The notes beneath the pieces were generated by a model. That model was not told the DNA's origin. It did not search any database and saw only the letters and a program-made list of their open reading frames with translations. Of a stretch of DNA of 64,000 nt, positions 1-8,942 are shown piece by piece. Location of the stretch: positions 1 through 64,000 of the forward strand of contig JBGSKV010000038.1 of the NCBI GenBank assembly GCA_041740975.1, given 5' to 3'. The stretch comes from JBGSKV01 sp041740975 (GTDB taxonomy: Bacteria; Bdellovibrionota_B; Oligoflexia; Oligoflexales; JALZUQ01). A program made the position numbers and the translations under genes. How positions within the stretch are numbered: position 1 is the stretch's first letter; every line of letters starts with the position of its first letter.

Positions 1-211
1 TGCCAACGATTGGAAAATGCCGAACTTGCATTTAGAATGAGTAGGAAGAAGATAAAAGTGAAGGATTGAAAAGACATGCCGTAACTCCCGTTCATGGTCA
101 GAAGCTATCGGCACCTACCTTTTTGGATTGAAAAATTTATACGGAAAGTCATGTAAATAGCTGTATTGAAAGGGATTATTAACCTCCCTCGTTTCCCGTG
201 TTGTGACCTTT

Positions 212-1303
212 TTAAGAACCCTGGCTGCGTTGGAATGAAGCCATAAACTCGGCGAAGGCATCGACCTGATTTTGCTCGATAGCGTTGTAAATCGAAAGTC
301 TAAATCCACCCAAAAATCGATGCCCCTCGATATTCAAAAAACCTTTTTGTTTGGCTTCTTGTGCAAACTTCGTCTCAAGATCTTTAGGGAGCGTAAAGAC
401 CACATTCATATGGGAACGGGCGTTTTTCTCGGCATGGGCTTTGTAGAATCCGCCACTTTGATCGATAAGAGTGTAAAGTGTTTCGGCCTTTTTCTTATTA
501 AAGGCTTCCACTTTTGCAAGACTACCGAATCTCTCCAGCATCCAGTCTGTCACGACTTTCGTTACATAAACTGGAAACACGGGTGTGGTGTTGTAAAGTG
601 AGTCATGCTCGCGGTGGATTTTGTAATCCAAATAAAGCGGTAGTCCCTTCGCATCCATTTGATCGATAAAAGAATTGCGCATAATGGCAATGGTCACACC
701 CGCAATGCCGGCGTTTTTCTGCGCGCAGGCAAACAGCATGGCGCACTTGCTCCAATCAAAGCCATAAGACAGAAAATCAGAGGACGCATCAATCACGAGG
801 TTTTCACCAAGTGTAGCCAGTCGCTCTTTCGGGAACTGCACGCCGTGAATGGTTTCATTTGAGGTGAGATAAAGGTAACTTGGATTGCCGGTGACACTCA
901 CTTGCGTCGGAAGTTTCGAAAACTGATCTGCTTCCCCATCCCACACTTTTTCGGCTGAGCTTACGGCTTGCGCTTCTTGATAGGCGATTTTGCTCCAGTG
1001 TCCTGAAACAATATAGGCCGGTTTCGGTAAATGCCGAAGGTTGGCTGGAAGTGCTCCAAACTGTAACCGCGCCCCACCTTGCAAAAAGAGAACGGAAAAT
1101 TCGCTAGCCCTCAAGCCGTACAAATCCAAAATATTTTTCTTCGCTTCGTCGCGAACCTTGTAAAACTCGGCCGTGCGATGCCCCAGTTCCAGCATCGAAA
1201 CACCATTTTCGATATCGCGTCCCAGTTGCTGGTGGATGGTCTTTAAAACAGCTTTCGGCATAGCAGCTGGTCCAGCCGCAAAATTGGCAGTGATCGTTGG
1301 CAC
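212..1303 (-). CDS. serC: Phosphoserine aminotransferase
   Basis: PLP enzyme of cytosolic serine synthesis that converts 3-phosphohydroxypyruvate and glutamate to phosphoserine and 2-oxoglutarate; the family also serves pyridoxine synthesis. The 363-residue product has the family N-terminus ITANFAAGPAAMP and the PLP-lysine motif ACAQKNAGIAG, and matches the usual ~360-residue length. An upstream open stretch would add about 60 residues, but the GTG at 1303 has AAGGAG six bases before it and gives the canonical N-terminus, so that start is chosen. It diverges from the trhO-like gene with a gap of about 107 bases that must hold both promoters. Confidence 0.93.
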   Translation of the reverse strand: MPTITANFAAGPAAMPKAVLKTIHQQLGRDIENGVSMLELGHRTAEFYKVRDEAKKNILDLYGLRASEFSVLFLQGGARLQFGALPANLRHLPKPAYIVSGHWSKIAYQEAQAVSSAEKVWDGEADQFSKLPTQVSVTGNPSYLYLTSNETIHGVQFPKERLATLGENLVIDASSDFLSYGFDWSKCAMLFACAQKNAGIAGVTIAIMRNSFIDQMDAKGLPLYLDYKIHREHDSLYNTTPVFPVYVTKVVTDWMLERFGSLAKVEAFNKKKAETLYTLIDQSGGFYKAHAEKNARSHMNVVFTLPKDLETKFAQEAKQKGFLNIEGHRFLGGFRLSIYNAIEQNQVDAFAEFMASFQRSQGS

Positions 1304-1410
1304 TTTCGACTCCTTAGGCCCGATAACCAGGCGAAATAAGCATAGGAACCATCCTACCCTAAAAACCAATTGGCCATTAAGGCCAAATTCGTTAAACATG
1401 GGGTTCATGA

Positions 1411-2250
1411 ATGGAATGCAATATGGCCCCGCACCTCGTCTACAACTTCTACTGTTTTGTTGAGAATCTGCAGCAAAACTTGGCAACGATTTGCCAGGAG
1501 TTCACTGCGGAGTGCAAGAAACGCAACTTACTGGGGACCATTCTGCTAGCACCCGAAGGCGCGAATTTCGGCTTGTCCGGATCTGAAGCAGAACTCGATA
1601 GCTTTGTCGCTTATCTTCGCACCCATACCGAGTTTAACGATTTTATTCTGAATAAAAGCTGGGGTTACCAAAAGCCGTTCCCACGCTTAAAAGTCAAACT
1701 ACAAGAAGCTGTCTTGACCTTTACTACTGACGACGACCCGACCTCTGCTGAAATCAAATCCGGCAAACGCCTGGCTCCTAAAGAATGGAACGAAGTCCTG
1801 CAGTCGGAAGACGTCATCGTATTGGATACGCGCAACGACTATGAGATGGAATGGGGAAAGTTCAAAACGGCCGAAAGCCTGCATATCGATAACTTTTCGG
1901 AGTTTCCAGAAAAGTTCAAAGAACGTTTTGCCGATAAACCCGACCAAAAAATCCTTATGTACTGCACGGGCGGCATCCGTTGTGAAAAAGCCGTCGCTTG
2001 GGCCACAAAGCATGGCTTCACCAACACCTATCAACTCGATGGCGGTATCGTAAAATACTTGGAAGAGTTCGGTGCCGCAAAAGATGAAAGTGCCAGTCAA
2101 TACGAAGGCGCTTGTTTTGTGTTTGATCGCCGCTGGGCCTTGGACGGTGACCGTGAAGAAGTCCACACGCCCGACAAAAACTTAGAAGTCAAAGAACAAC
2201 CGAAGCAGTTTTTTGATAGTGAGCGTCTATCGCACTTTGCGATCGACTAA
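1411..2250 (+). CDS. trhO: tRNA uridine(34) hydroxylase, TrhO/YceA rhodanese family
   Basis: Predicted to hydroxylate U34 of tRNAs toward 5-oxyacetyluridine, as known for TrhO (UPF0176). The N-terminal ferredoxin-like domain (about residues 1-100, with LLAPEGANFGLSG) is followed by a rhodanese domain with the active-site loop CTGGIRCEKA near residue 185, then the family tail FVFDRRWALDG. The C-terminus is shorter than in E. coli. Starts at 1411 and 1423 are both possible; 1411 has a GGGG tract at suitable distance and is kept. Divergent from serC. Confidence 0.88.
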   Translation: MECNMAPHLVYNFYCFVENLQQNLATICQEFTAECKKRNLLGTILLAPEGANFGLSGSEAELDSFVAYLRTHTEFNDFILNKSWGYQKPFPRLKVKLQEAVLTFTTDDDPTSAEIKSGKRLAPKEWNEVLQSEDVIVLDTRNDYEMEWGKFKTAESLHIDNFSEFPEKFKERFADKPDQKILMYCTGGIRCEKAVAWATKHGFTNTYQLDGGIVKYLEEFGAAKDESASQYEGACFVFDRRWALDGDREEVHTPDKNLEVKEQPKQFFDSERLSHFAID

Positions 2251-2483
2251 CTCGATCCGTCCTCCTGAGACGCTCGGAACTGCCCAACAGGACGCAATCT
2301 GTCAAAATCTTAGATACCCACGTTCTCTCCAATGCCAATATAACCCATTGAAATCAAACAATTATTCCAAATCTACCCTCTGGTGAGGTTCGTGCATTTT
2401 CTTATCCGAGGGAGTCTCACTCCGTCATGTCGTTTCTGTTGCTGAAGTGTCTTTTGTTGAACCTGTTGTTGAAGAGGAAAAGT

Positions 2484-2735
2484 ATGAGTCTAAGAAAGTT
2501 TGCGTTCGTGTCCCTCGCCTTGATCACCCTGACATCGTTAAGTGCCTGCAGTAGCTTTAAAAGTTCCGTATGTGGAACCGGAAAAAGCAACAGCCCTTAT
2601 TCGACCATCAAAAAAGGCAAAAAGTCAGATCACCGCTGGGCTAGCAAAAAGAAATCGAAAAGCTTTGTCGGTAAAAAGAAAATCAGTAAAAAATATAACA
2701 AGAAATCCAAAAAACGCAGTGGTCGTCGCGCATAA
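2484..2735 (+). CDS. Small Lys-rich lipoprotein
   Basis: An 83-residue product with a signal peptide and lipobox (LTSLSACSS), followed by an extremely basic tail: beyond residue 40 most residues are Lys, Ser or Arg, for example KKKSKSFVGKKKISKK. It should be lipidated in the envelope; the polycationic tail suggests contact with anionic polymer such as LPS, teichoic-like material or nucleic acid, but that is inference. The ATG at 2484 follows GAAGAGGAAAAGT. An upstream in-frame ATG would lengthen it by 19 hydrophobic residues. No family recognised. Confidence 0.65.
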   Translation: MSLRKFAFVSLALITLTSLSACSSFKSSVCGTGKSNSPYSTIKKGKKSDHRWASKKKSKSFVGKKKISKKYNKKSKKRSGRRA

Positions 2736-2772
2736 AGAGCTTCTGACGAAGAAACTCTCGTAACACCAAGTC

Positions 2773-2821
2773 CAGTTTTGTGGAATCGCATCTATTCGAT
2801 TAGGCGACTCCACAAAAACTG
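2773..2821 (+). terminator. Hairpin, probable terminator
   Basis: Imperfect inverted repeat whose arms CAGTTTTGTGGA and TCCACAAAAACTG flank about 24 bases, followed by a T-rich stretch (TATTTTATTG). It lies 38 bases after the Lys-rich lipoprotein gene. The U-run is interrupted, so strength is uncertain. Confidence 0.45.
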
Positions 2822-2981
2822 TATTTTATTGTGCTGCCAAATCACCTGTTCACAGCTGCAACTGCAGTCCAAATAAGTCATTGACCAACCGTGCTTCCAA
2901 TCGCCTAAAAAATGCTATCATATTACATCAGAATAAATTCCGATGGTCGGAGTCGACCCTGAATTTTTGGAGTACTCATTC

Positions 2982-3968
2982 ATGCTCTTTGCTATCTTCA
3001 TGAGTCTTAGTTTGTTTTTGATTTCTACCACCACCTTTGCATCGCCAATTCAGGGCCTAGGGCCAGGAATGGGTAATGTCTGGGAAAGTGCGTGTAGCAA
3101 AGACGTAGATAAAGTCTTGGCTGGACTAAAGAATTACACAACTTGCAAGAGCGATAGTGACTGTAAACTCTTTACACCCGGATGTCCGTTTGGATGTGGG
3201 GTTTATCCGGTCAGTAAATCATTCGAATTCGAAAAAACAAAAGAAATGTTGGAATATAAAAAGAGCTGCAGGACGAATCGTTGTGACTATAAATGTGCCG
3301 GACCCAATTTCCGGGGGGTCCTATGTATCAAGAATATTTGCGTCGGCCAACGTCAACTAGCTGGCGAGGCCTCGAAGATCGAAAATTCTAAAAGTGATCT
3401 CGAAATAAAAGCGAAAGAAGGCAAAATGCTTATTCGCAATACTATCGCAAAGACCTTTGATCTGTATTCCCTGACCTATCAATTCAGGAAAAATAAAAAC
3501 GGCAAAAGCAAAATTATTTATAAATTCACCATCACTGACAAGTTAAAAAAAGATCTACCCGATCAAATAGAATTAGAAGTTTGGCCCTCTGAAATACCAG
3601 ACAAATTTCGATCAGACTTAGAAATAGAATTAGAACACCATAAAAATGAGCGTGGTATGGTACTCAAGTCACCTCAATCGCTCACCTTACACTCTTGCAG
3701 TAGAAAAGACATTACACCTGTTGTTTCCGCATTTAAGAATTACGCCTCGTGTGATAAAGATTCCGACTGCAAACTGATTCATGCTGGTTGCCCTTTTGGG
3801 AGTGACGATTTTGCCGTAAATGTCGATTTTGAAATTGAAAACATGAGAGAAATGAATGAATTCAAAGGAGATTGTCTGTCGGGGTGCGACAGCTTCTATT
3901 TCAACTCCTCAATAAAGTCAGTCAAATGCATCAACGGCACTTGCACAGGATTAAAAGCACCAAAGTAA
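2982..3968 (+). CDS. Exported Cys-rich protein with duplicated domain
   Basis: A 328-residue protein with a signal peptide (MLFAIFMSLSLFLISTT then TFAS). Two copies of a Cys-rich domain lie at about residues 35-120 and 240-325; each starts CxxDSDCKL, then xxGCPFG, and ends CI(K/N)xxCxG. The second copy has lost two of the cysteines around the GCPFG motif (GCPFGSDDF against GCPFGCGVY). The ~115 residues between them are Lys/Glu-rich and cysteine-free. Disulphide-stabilised periplasmic or surface modules are expected. The ATG at 2982 has GGAG nine bases upstream; an earlier ATG at 2943 gives a poor signal peptide. Function unknown. Confidence 0.72.
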   Translation: MLFAIFMSLSLFLISTTTFASPIQGLGPGMGNVWESACSKDVDKVLAGLKNYTTCKSDSDCKLFTPGCPFGCGVYPVSKSFEFEKTKEMLEYKKSCRTNRCDYKCAGPNFRGVLCIKNICVGQRQLAGEASKIENSKSDLEIKAKEGKMLIRNTIAKTFDLYSLTYQFRKNKNGKSKIIYKFTITDKLKKDLPDQIELEVWPSEIPDKFRSDLEIELEHHKNERGMVLKSPQSLTLHSCSRKDITPVVSAFKNYASCDKDSDCKLIHAGCPFGSDDFAVNVDFEIENMREMNEFKGDCLSGCDSFYFNSSIKSVKCINGTCTGLKAPK

Positions 3969-3980
3969 TACCGTTTTCGA

Positions 3981-4712
3981 TTAATTTATCTCGGGCAGGC
4001 GCCAATCAATCGGTTGGCGACCCGACTTAATTAAGAAGTCATTGGCTTTGGAAAACGGCTTGCTGCCGAAGAACCCTCTATACGACGAAAGCGGCGATGG
4101 ATGCGGAGCCTTCAGCACCAGGTGTTTTTGTACGTCAACGAAAGACGCTTTTTTCTGTGCGTAACTCCCCCACAATACAAACACCACATGATCGCACTGG
4201 TCGTTCACTACATGAATGATACGGTCCGTGAACTCTTCCCAGCCTTTATTCTGATGCGCTCCCGCCTTACCATCTTCCACACTGAGAACACTATTTAAGA
4301 GAAGCACACCCTGCTCGGCCCAGTGTTTCAGATAACCGTGTCGCACAGGAGCGATGCCAAGATCGTTTTGAAGCTCGATGAAAATATTTTTAAGCGAAGG
4401 TGGTTGCGGCACACCCGGCTGCACTGAAAAGCAAAGCCCATGTGCTTGCTTTGGTCCGTGGTAGGGATCTTGTCCCAACATAACCACCTTGGTTTTTTCA
4501 AGGGGCGTCAAATCAAGAGCCGCAAAAAAATCCTTGGCCGGAGGATAAATTACTTTTTTTGCGGCGATTTGTTTTTTGAGAAATTCTTTCAGATTAACCA
4601 TATACGGCTTCTGAAATTCTGGCTGCAATGGCTTCAACCAAGAAGGATGCAGTTTGATTTGACTTTGTTCGGTTAGCGGCACGACATCACCTAATACATT
4701 CACTGGCAACAT
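3981..4712 (-). CDS. ung: Uracil-DNA glycosylase, family 1
   Basis: Removes uracil from DNA as the first step of base-excision repair in the cytoplasm. The 243-residue protein has the water-activating motif GQDPYHG (residues 80-86, Asp82), GLCFSV for uracil binding, LLLNSVLSV, and the DNA-intercalation loop HPSPLSSYRGF. Length is normal for the family. GGGAGAGGCGGGTT precedes the ATG. Convergent with the Cys-rich gene, 12 bases apart. Confidence 0.95.
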   Translation of the reverse strand: MLPVNVLGDVVPLTEQSQIKLHPSWLKPLQPEFQKPYMVNLKEFLKKQIAAKKVIYPPAKDFFAALDLTPLEKTKVVMLGQDPYHGPKQAHGLCFSVQPGVPQPPSLKNIFIELQNDLGIAPVRHGYLKHWAEQGVLLLNSVLSVEDGKAGAHQNKGWEEFTDRIIHVVNDQCDHVVFVLWGSYAQKKASFVDVQKHLVLKAPHPSPLSSYRGFFGSKPFSKANDFLIKSGRQPIDWRLPEIN

Positions 4713-5043
4713 AACCCGCCTCTCCCAAAAATCAATAGTATTCGGGTGTCCATGGATTAAACCGCCGTCACAAAAGACATTAGAGCGGCGGTTACAAGAA
4801 TGTCATGTCATTCGATGTTTTCTTTTAAGTACGAATTTTTGTGTTGACAGGTTTTTTCGACTTCAAAATCAAACTCCAAGCGTCATTTTCTTTTTTTAGA
4901 TAACTTTTCTTAAAATTTTTATTTTGCATTACAACTGCCAGCGTTTGCGCGCTGAGGACCCTTTTCTCAAGCAGAGGAACTTATGTAAAAAACTTGAATT
5001 TAAAAACCCATGCTATGGTCTCTCCTGTCATAAGGGAGAAAAC
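4713..5043. other. Intergenic stretch before HNH gene
   Basis: A 331-base gap. A stem AACCGCCG/CGGCGGTT (4760-4767 and 4786-4793, 18-base loop) has no T-run and is not a convincing terminator. The rest is AT-rich and holds the upstream region of ung and the promoter of the HNH gene. No open reading frame looks coding. Confidence 0.5.
5011..5019 (+). promoter_or_regulatory. Extended -10 promoter of HNH gene
   Basis: TGCTATGGT matches an extended -10 (TGn-TATNNT). A weak -35 TTGAAT lies 14 bases upstream, acceptable for extended -10 promoters. The expected transcription start is about 18 bases before the ATG at 5044. Confidence 0.4.
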
Positions 5044-5976
5044 ATGGAAAATCTCGAAGTTATTTCAAACGAAACATTGGTCTCATCAGCAAAAAATCTT
5101 GCAAACGAGCTAAAGAAAAAAGATGTGCTTTTACTTAACCACTTGCGAGAAATCAAACAGCGAAAACTCCATATTCTGATGGGATTTCATAACTTGGCAA
5201 GTTTCTGCGTAGAGTGCTTGGACATTTCTGAGGATCGAGCTTGGCGCCTATCACAAGCTGCAAATGTCGTAAGTCTTTTTCCAAAGGCGATGGAACTTCT
5301 GGAAAATAACAAAACTCATCTGACCCACCTAAGTCTTCTTTCGCCCCACATTACACCTGCAAACTCTGAGATGATATTGGACCGCCTACCCGATCTGTCC
5401 AAGCGTGATCTTGAAGGCTTTCTGTCGCAGGTTCAAGGCGATGGATCCATTCGTGACGCGGAACCAAAAGTCGAGATCACACTTCGCTTAACATTAGATG
5501 TGGTTGAAAAGCTTGAAAAAGCACAAGGGCTATTACAAAAAGGCAATAAGAAGGTCACCAGAGATACAGTCATCCTTCAAGCTTTGGAAGCTCTCCTGGA
5601 TAAGAAAGATCTAGTTCGCAAGGCCGAGCGGGCCAGGTCTCGGCAGCAGAAAAAACTAACCCAATCCACCACCTGCACCGGTGCAGATGACGTCCAAGTT
5701 CTTAGCGACAATAAACCGACTAATCTACGATCCCGGTATGTTCCAGCTGAAGTTCGTCACCAAGTTTATCAAACTCAACTGCACCGGTGCAGTTACTCAA
5801 GCTCGGATGGGCGGCAATGTCGTGAAACGGCGAATCTTCAGCTGGATCACAAGACGATGTGGTGTTTTGGAGGGGAGCACTCGGCAAATAACTTAAGGTT
5901 GCTGTGCCCAGCACATAATCAACTAGCAGCGGCTCAGGCTTTGGGAGACGAGTTCATGCATGCCTGGACACAGTAA
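5044..5976 (+). CDS. HNH endonuclease-domain protein
   Basis: A 310-residue protein. Residues 1-210 are helical and without a recognised family, like the variable N-termini of DUF222-type HNH proteins. The C-terminus has the HNH fold: a zinc knuckle HRCSYSSSDGRQCR, then LQLDHKTMWCFGG, NLRLLCPAHN. A metal-dependent DNA nuclease is expected. The ATG at 5044 has AAGGGAGAAAAC before it. Two palindromes CTGCACCGGTGCAG lie inside the gene at 5673-5686 and 5779-5792, read in different frames (CTGA and LHRCS), and a third variant follows the stop. This suggests DNA-level rather than protein-level conservation. The biological role, whether mobile, defensive or housekeeping, cannot be told from sequence. 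Confidence 0.82.
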   Translation: MENLEVISNETLVSSAKNLANELKKKDVLLLNHLREIKQRKLHILMGFHNLASFCVECLDISEDRAWRLSQAANVVSLFPKAMELLENNKTHLTHLSLLSPHITPANSEMILDRLPDLSKRDLEGFLSQVQGDGSIRDAEPKVEITLRLTLDVVEKLEKAQGLLQKGNKKVTRDTVILQALEALLDKKDLVRKAERARSRQQKKLTQSTTCTGADDVQVLSDNKPTNLRSRYVPAEVRHQVYQTQLHRCSYSSSDGRQCRETANLQLDHKTMWCFGGEHSANNLRLLCPAHNQLAAAQALGDEFMHAWTQ

Positions 5977-5999
5977 TGTGTCCACCTGTACCGGTGCAG
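5673..5999. repeat. Three CTGCACCGGTGCAG palindromes
   Basis: Perfect 14-bp palindromes at 5673-5686 and 5779-5792 and a one-mismatch copy (CTGTACCGGTGCAG) at 5986-5999. Copies 1 and 3 extend to CACCTG...CAG(A/G)TG. Spacings are 106 and 207 bases. I found no other copy in the window. They could be binding or cutting sites of the HNH protein itself. Confidence 0.85.
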
Positions 6000-6198
6000 G
6001 TGATTGACACTTGGACCGTGGCTTTTCGGGCCTACCCCACCAAAATCACGCCCTGTTTTCAAGGTGCAAAACCCGCAAAAACCGCTCGCCAACGACGCGA
6101 AATCTCTAAGGATTTGTAGACCTATCACGAAGTGGATGCCTGAGACCGAAAAGTCAGTAACCAATCTCGAATTTTTACTCACGTTTAGGTAGCTCACA

Positions 6199-8913
6199 AT
6201 GAATAAGCACATCACCGGATATCTTATATGCCTTCCATTCGTTTTTTTGGCGGCTTGTAGCGATTCGGTTTTCTACGCTAACTATGCTTCCGAGCGCGGC
6301 CTTGATGGACTGCCCGACCAACTCAGTTGCACTTTATCAGCATCTGCGACGGACGTGCCGGTCAATGGGTCCGTTTTGTTGAAAGCAACCTTCACTGGTC
6401 CCGTCAAATCTGTATCGATCAATAATATTAAAGTGGAAAAGCAAAAGCCCGAACTTTTTGCCGAAGTCAAAGAAAGCACTGAATTTCAATCGGAAGTAGA
6501 AGGTGTCAGTGGCGCCAAAGCGACATGTAAAGTCGTGGTCAAGGCAAACAAGGTACTTACTCCCGTTTTGTGTCAGCTAACCGCAACTCCCGATCAGATT
6601 AAAATAGGCGGTAGCACTTCCGTTCACCTATCCAGTTTACAAAAATTTGAAACAATCATCATCGATGGAAAAAAAGTCGATAAGTCCATCGCAACGCTCG
6701 ATATCATTCTAAACGAAAGCCGTACGATTCACGCTCAGGCCATAAATGAGAATGGACAAGTCGCTGTTTGTTCCGTCAATGTCGGCGTCGATGAAGCTCC
6801 TATATCTTGCACCCTATCAGCAACGCCATCACAGATTGATTTCGATGCCATAGCGACACTAAAAGCAACCGTTCGTGGCCCCGTCACATCCCTGAAAATT
6901 GACGGCGAGCGCGTGAACCTGGGTTCAAAAACTTTGTCCAAAAAGTTTCGTATATCTCGGCACGTTAATGCAGAAGTCATTTCGGCTAAAGGCCAAGTCG
7001 CGAGTTGCCAGACACTGATCACCGTGCGAGAAGAACCGGTCAGTTGTGATCTTATCGCTTCACCTGATGAAATTGACTTTAATGCCGAATCTAACTTAAT
7101 GGTCAGTTTCAGAGGTCCTGTTCAGTCCGTCGTCATCGATGGCCAGGCCGTACCGAAAACATCTCCACAAATTTTGCGCCGACTCACTGCCACTCGGACA
7201 ATCTCGGCGAAAGTCGTTTCTCTTGAAGGACGCGAAGCCGTTTGTAGTCGTCAGGTGCGAGTGCGTGAAGAGCCGGTGACCTGTACGTTATCCGCATCGC
7301 CTCGTAACATTGCTTTCAACGGATCGACACAGTTAAGCTTAGCGTTCACGGGTCCCGTGCAAACTTTGACGATTGACGGACAAGCCGTTGCCAAATCTAG
7401 TCCGATGGTCAGCCGCACTTTACAGGCGACCAAGACCTTCCAGGCTTCTGTCCAATCCCAACTTGGCAGGGTGGTGCAGTGTTCCGTCGAAGTAGGTGTA
7501 GACGAGGAACCCATCAGCTGTTCACTCACGGCAAATGCAAATCAAATTCCCTATAATGGCAGTGTACAGATTAGTGCCGAACTCGATGGTCCTGTCACTT
7601 CTGCGGTCATCGACGGACAGGACGTCGACATTCTTAATCCTCGCGTCAACCTTCAGTTAACCGCAAGCAAAAGAATTACCGCGACCGTGCGCTCCAGTTC
7701 AAATAAGTCTTCCACGTGTTTCGTCGATATTTCCGTGGACGAACAGCCTGTGTCCTGCCAACTTGTGGCGGCACCGTCGCGAATCCCCTACAATGGCAGC
7801 ACGGAAATCAGACTGACCTCTCTTGGACCCGTTCGGACTTCAACTATTGACGGATCCGCCGTGCAGAGCACGTCGCATACGATTCGCAAAACTTTGGCCT
7901 CCGACGCGATCATTCATGGACAAGTGACCTCCATCCTCGGCCGAGTTTCTATTTGTTCTGTGGCGGTTGCAGTCGATGAGATGCCAGTGTCTTGTACGCT
8001 GAGCGCAAGTCCTACACAAATACCCTATGGCGGTAGCACAAACCTCTCGCTACAGATAACGGGTCCTGCTCAAAGCGCCGTTATTGACGGCCAAAGCGTC
8101 GGACTCAGTTCGCCAAATTTACCAAGAACTTTGTTTGCATCGAGAACTATTCTTGCCGAAGTCACATCAGTAGAAGGCCGAAAGGTCGGTTGCTCGGTGA
8201 ATGTCGGGGTTGGAGAGCAGCCGATCAGCTGCACCATCACAGCCTCGCCATCTAGCGTGTTTATCAATGAATGGACTCAGTTAAGTGTGCAGCATACAGG
8301 GCCGGTAGCTTCTGTAAGAATCGATAACGAGTCCGTGCCCGTGAGTTCGCCTACTTTGAGCCGACAAGTGCCGGTCAGCAAAGTTTTTTCCGCCGAGTTA
8401 GTTTCGGTTGGCGGCAATACCTCACGTTGTGAAGTCAATGTAACCGCCGTTCCAAACTGTAATGCGAATCCCGTTCTCGATGCCAACGCAACGTTTTATA
8501 CGCCACTGGATGTGAATAATTACCGTGCGGGTGATATGGGACGAAATAACTTGTCGGGCAACACCAAAGGCTATCTTGCCAACTACGTTAATCCATTTTG
8601 CTCTATAAACTACGATCCATCAGCCCCTAATGGCTGGAACAATCCGACTCTCGGTGTCAATCAAGGCACGCGAGATATGGCTTGTAAATTATACGGTTAC
8701 CAACAAGCCGAAGAAGAGTATGGCTACTGGAGATATGCAAGTCCAGGAAACAATGTGACGGCCCTTTGGGACCCAAGTACACAATCACTGCGACCGTATC
8801 AAGCGAGTAGCTCCGCAGTCGGCAACCGAGTCCTCGTATGGACGAAGTGTAAAGGCCGTTTGTACGATGCCTGCAAGCAAAGCTACACAAATGAGTTCCG
8901 ATGTAGGAACTGA
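6199..8913 (+). CDS. Giant lipoprotein with nine Ig-like repeats
   Basis: A 904-residue surface lipoprotein (lipobox LAACSDS). After the lipobox come nine repeats of about 78-80 residues, each opening with SCTLSASP-type sequence, then a GS-x-L strand, TGPVxSxxIDGQxV, and closing with CxVxVxxxP immediately before the next SC. Each repeat thus carries two cysteines at fixed places, as in disulphide-linked beta-sandwich modules. The C-terminal 150 residues form a different Cys-containing domain (NCNANPVLDANAT to the end EFRCRN). Adhesin or surface-stalk function is inferred from architecture. A weak AGGTAG precedes the ATG. Alone in its operon, convergent with the tonB operon. Confidence 0.8.
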   Translation: MNKHITGYLICLPFVFLAACSDSVFYANYASERGLDGLPDQLSCTLSASATDVPVNGSVLLKATFTGPVKSVSINNIKVEKQKPELFAEVKESTEFQSEVEGVSGAKATCKVVVKANKVLTPVLCQLTATPDQIKIGGSTSVHLSSLQKFETIIIDGKKVDKSIATLDIILNESRTIHAQAINENGQVAVCSVNVGVDEAPISCTLSATPSQIDFDAIATLKATVRGPVTSLKIDGERVNLGSKTLSKKFRISRHVNAEVISAKGQVASCQTLITVREEPVSCDLIASPDEIDFNAESNLMVSFRGPVQSVVIDGQAVPKTSPQILRRLTATRTISAKVVSLEGREAVCSRQVRVREEPVTCTLSASPRNIAFNGSTQLSLAFTGPVQTLTIDGQAVAKSSPMVSRTLQATKTFQASVQSQLGRVVQCSVEVGVDEEPISCSLTANANQIPYNGSVQISAELDGPVTSAVIDGQDVDILNPRVNLQLTASKRITATVRSSSNKSSTCFVDISVDEQPVSCQLVAAPSRIPYNGSTEIRLTSLGPVRTSTIDGSAVQSTSHTIRKTLASDAIIHGQVTSILGRVSICSVAVAVDEMPVSCTLSASPTQIPYGGSTNLSLQITGPAQSAVIDGQSVGLSSPNLPRTLFASRTILAEVTSVEGRKVGCSVNVGVGEQPISCTITASPSSVFINEWTQLSVQHTGPVASVRIDNESVPVSSPTLSRQVPVSKVFSAELVSVGGNTSRCEVNVTAVPNCNANPVLDANATFYTPLDVNNYRAGDMGRNNLSGNTKGYLANYVNPFCSINYDPSAPNGWNNPTLGVNQGTRDMACKLYGYQQAEEEYGYWRYASPGNNVTALWDPSTQSLRPYQASSSAVGNRVLVWTKCKGRLYDACKQSYTNEFRCRN

Positions 8914-8942
8914 AAAAATAATTCTCATCATTGAATTTCACA

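Noticed and set aside
1..69. Forward frame of 22 codons open from the window start
   Set aside because: Could be the tail of a gene beginning outside the window, but it is too short to show any family and no flanking signal supports it.
4760..4793. AACCGCCG/CGGCGGTT hairpin as terminator or riboswitch
   Set aside because: The 18-base loop and absence of a T-run make a terminator unlikely, and no aptamer consensus fits.
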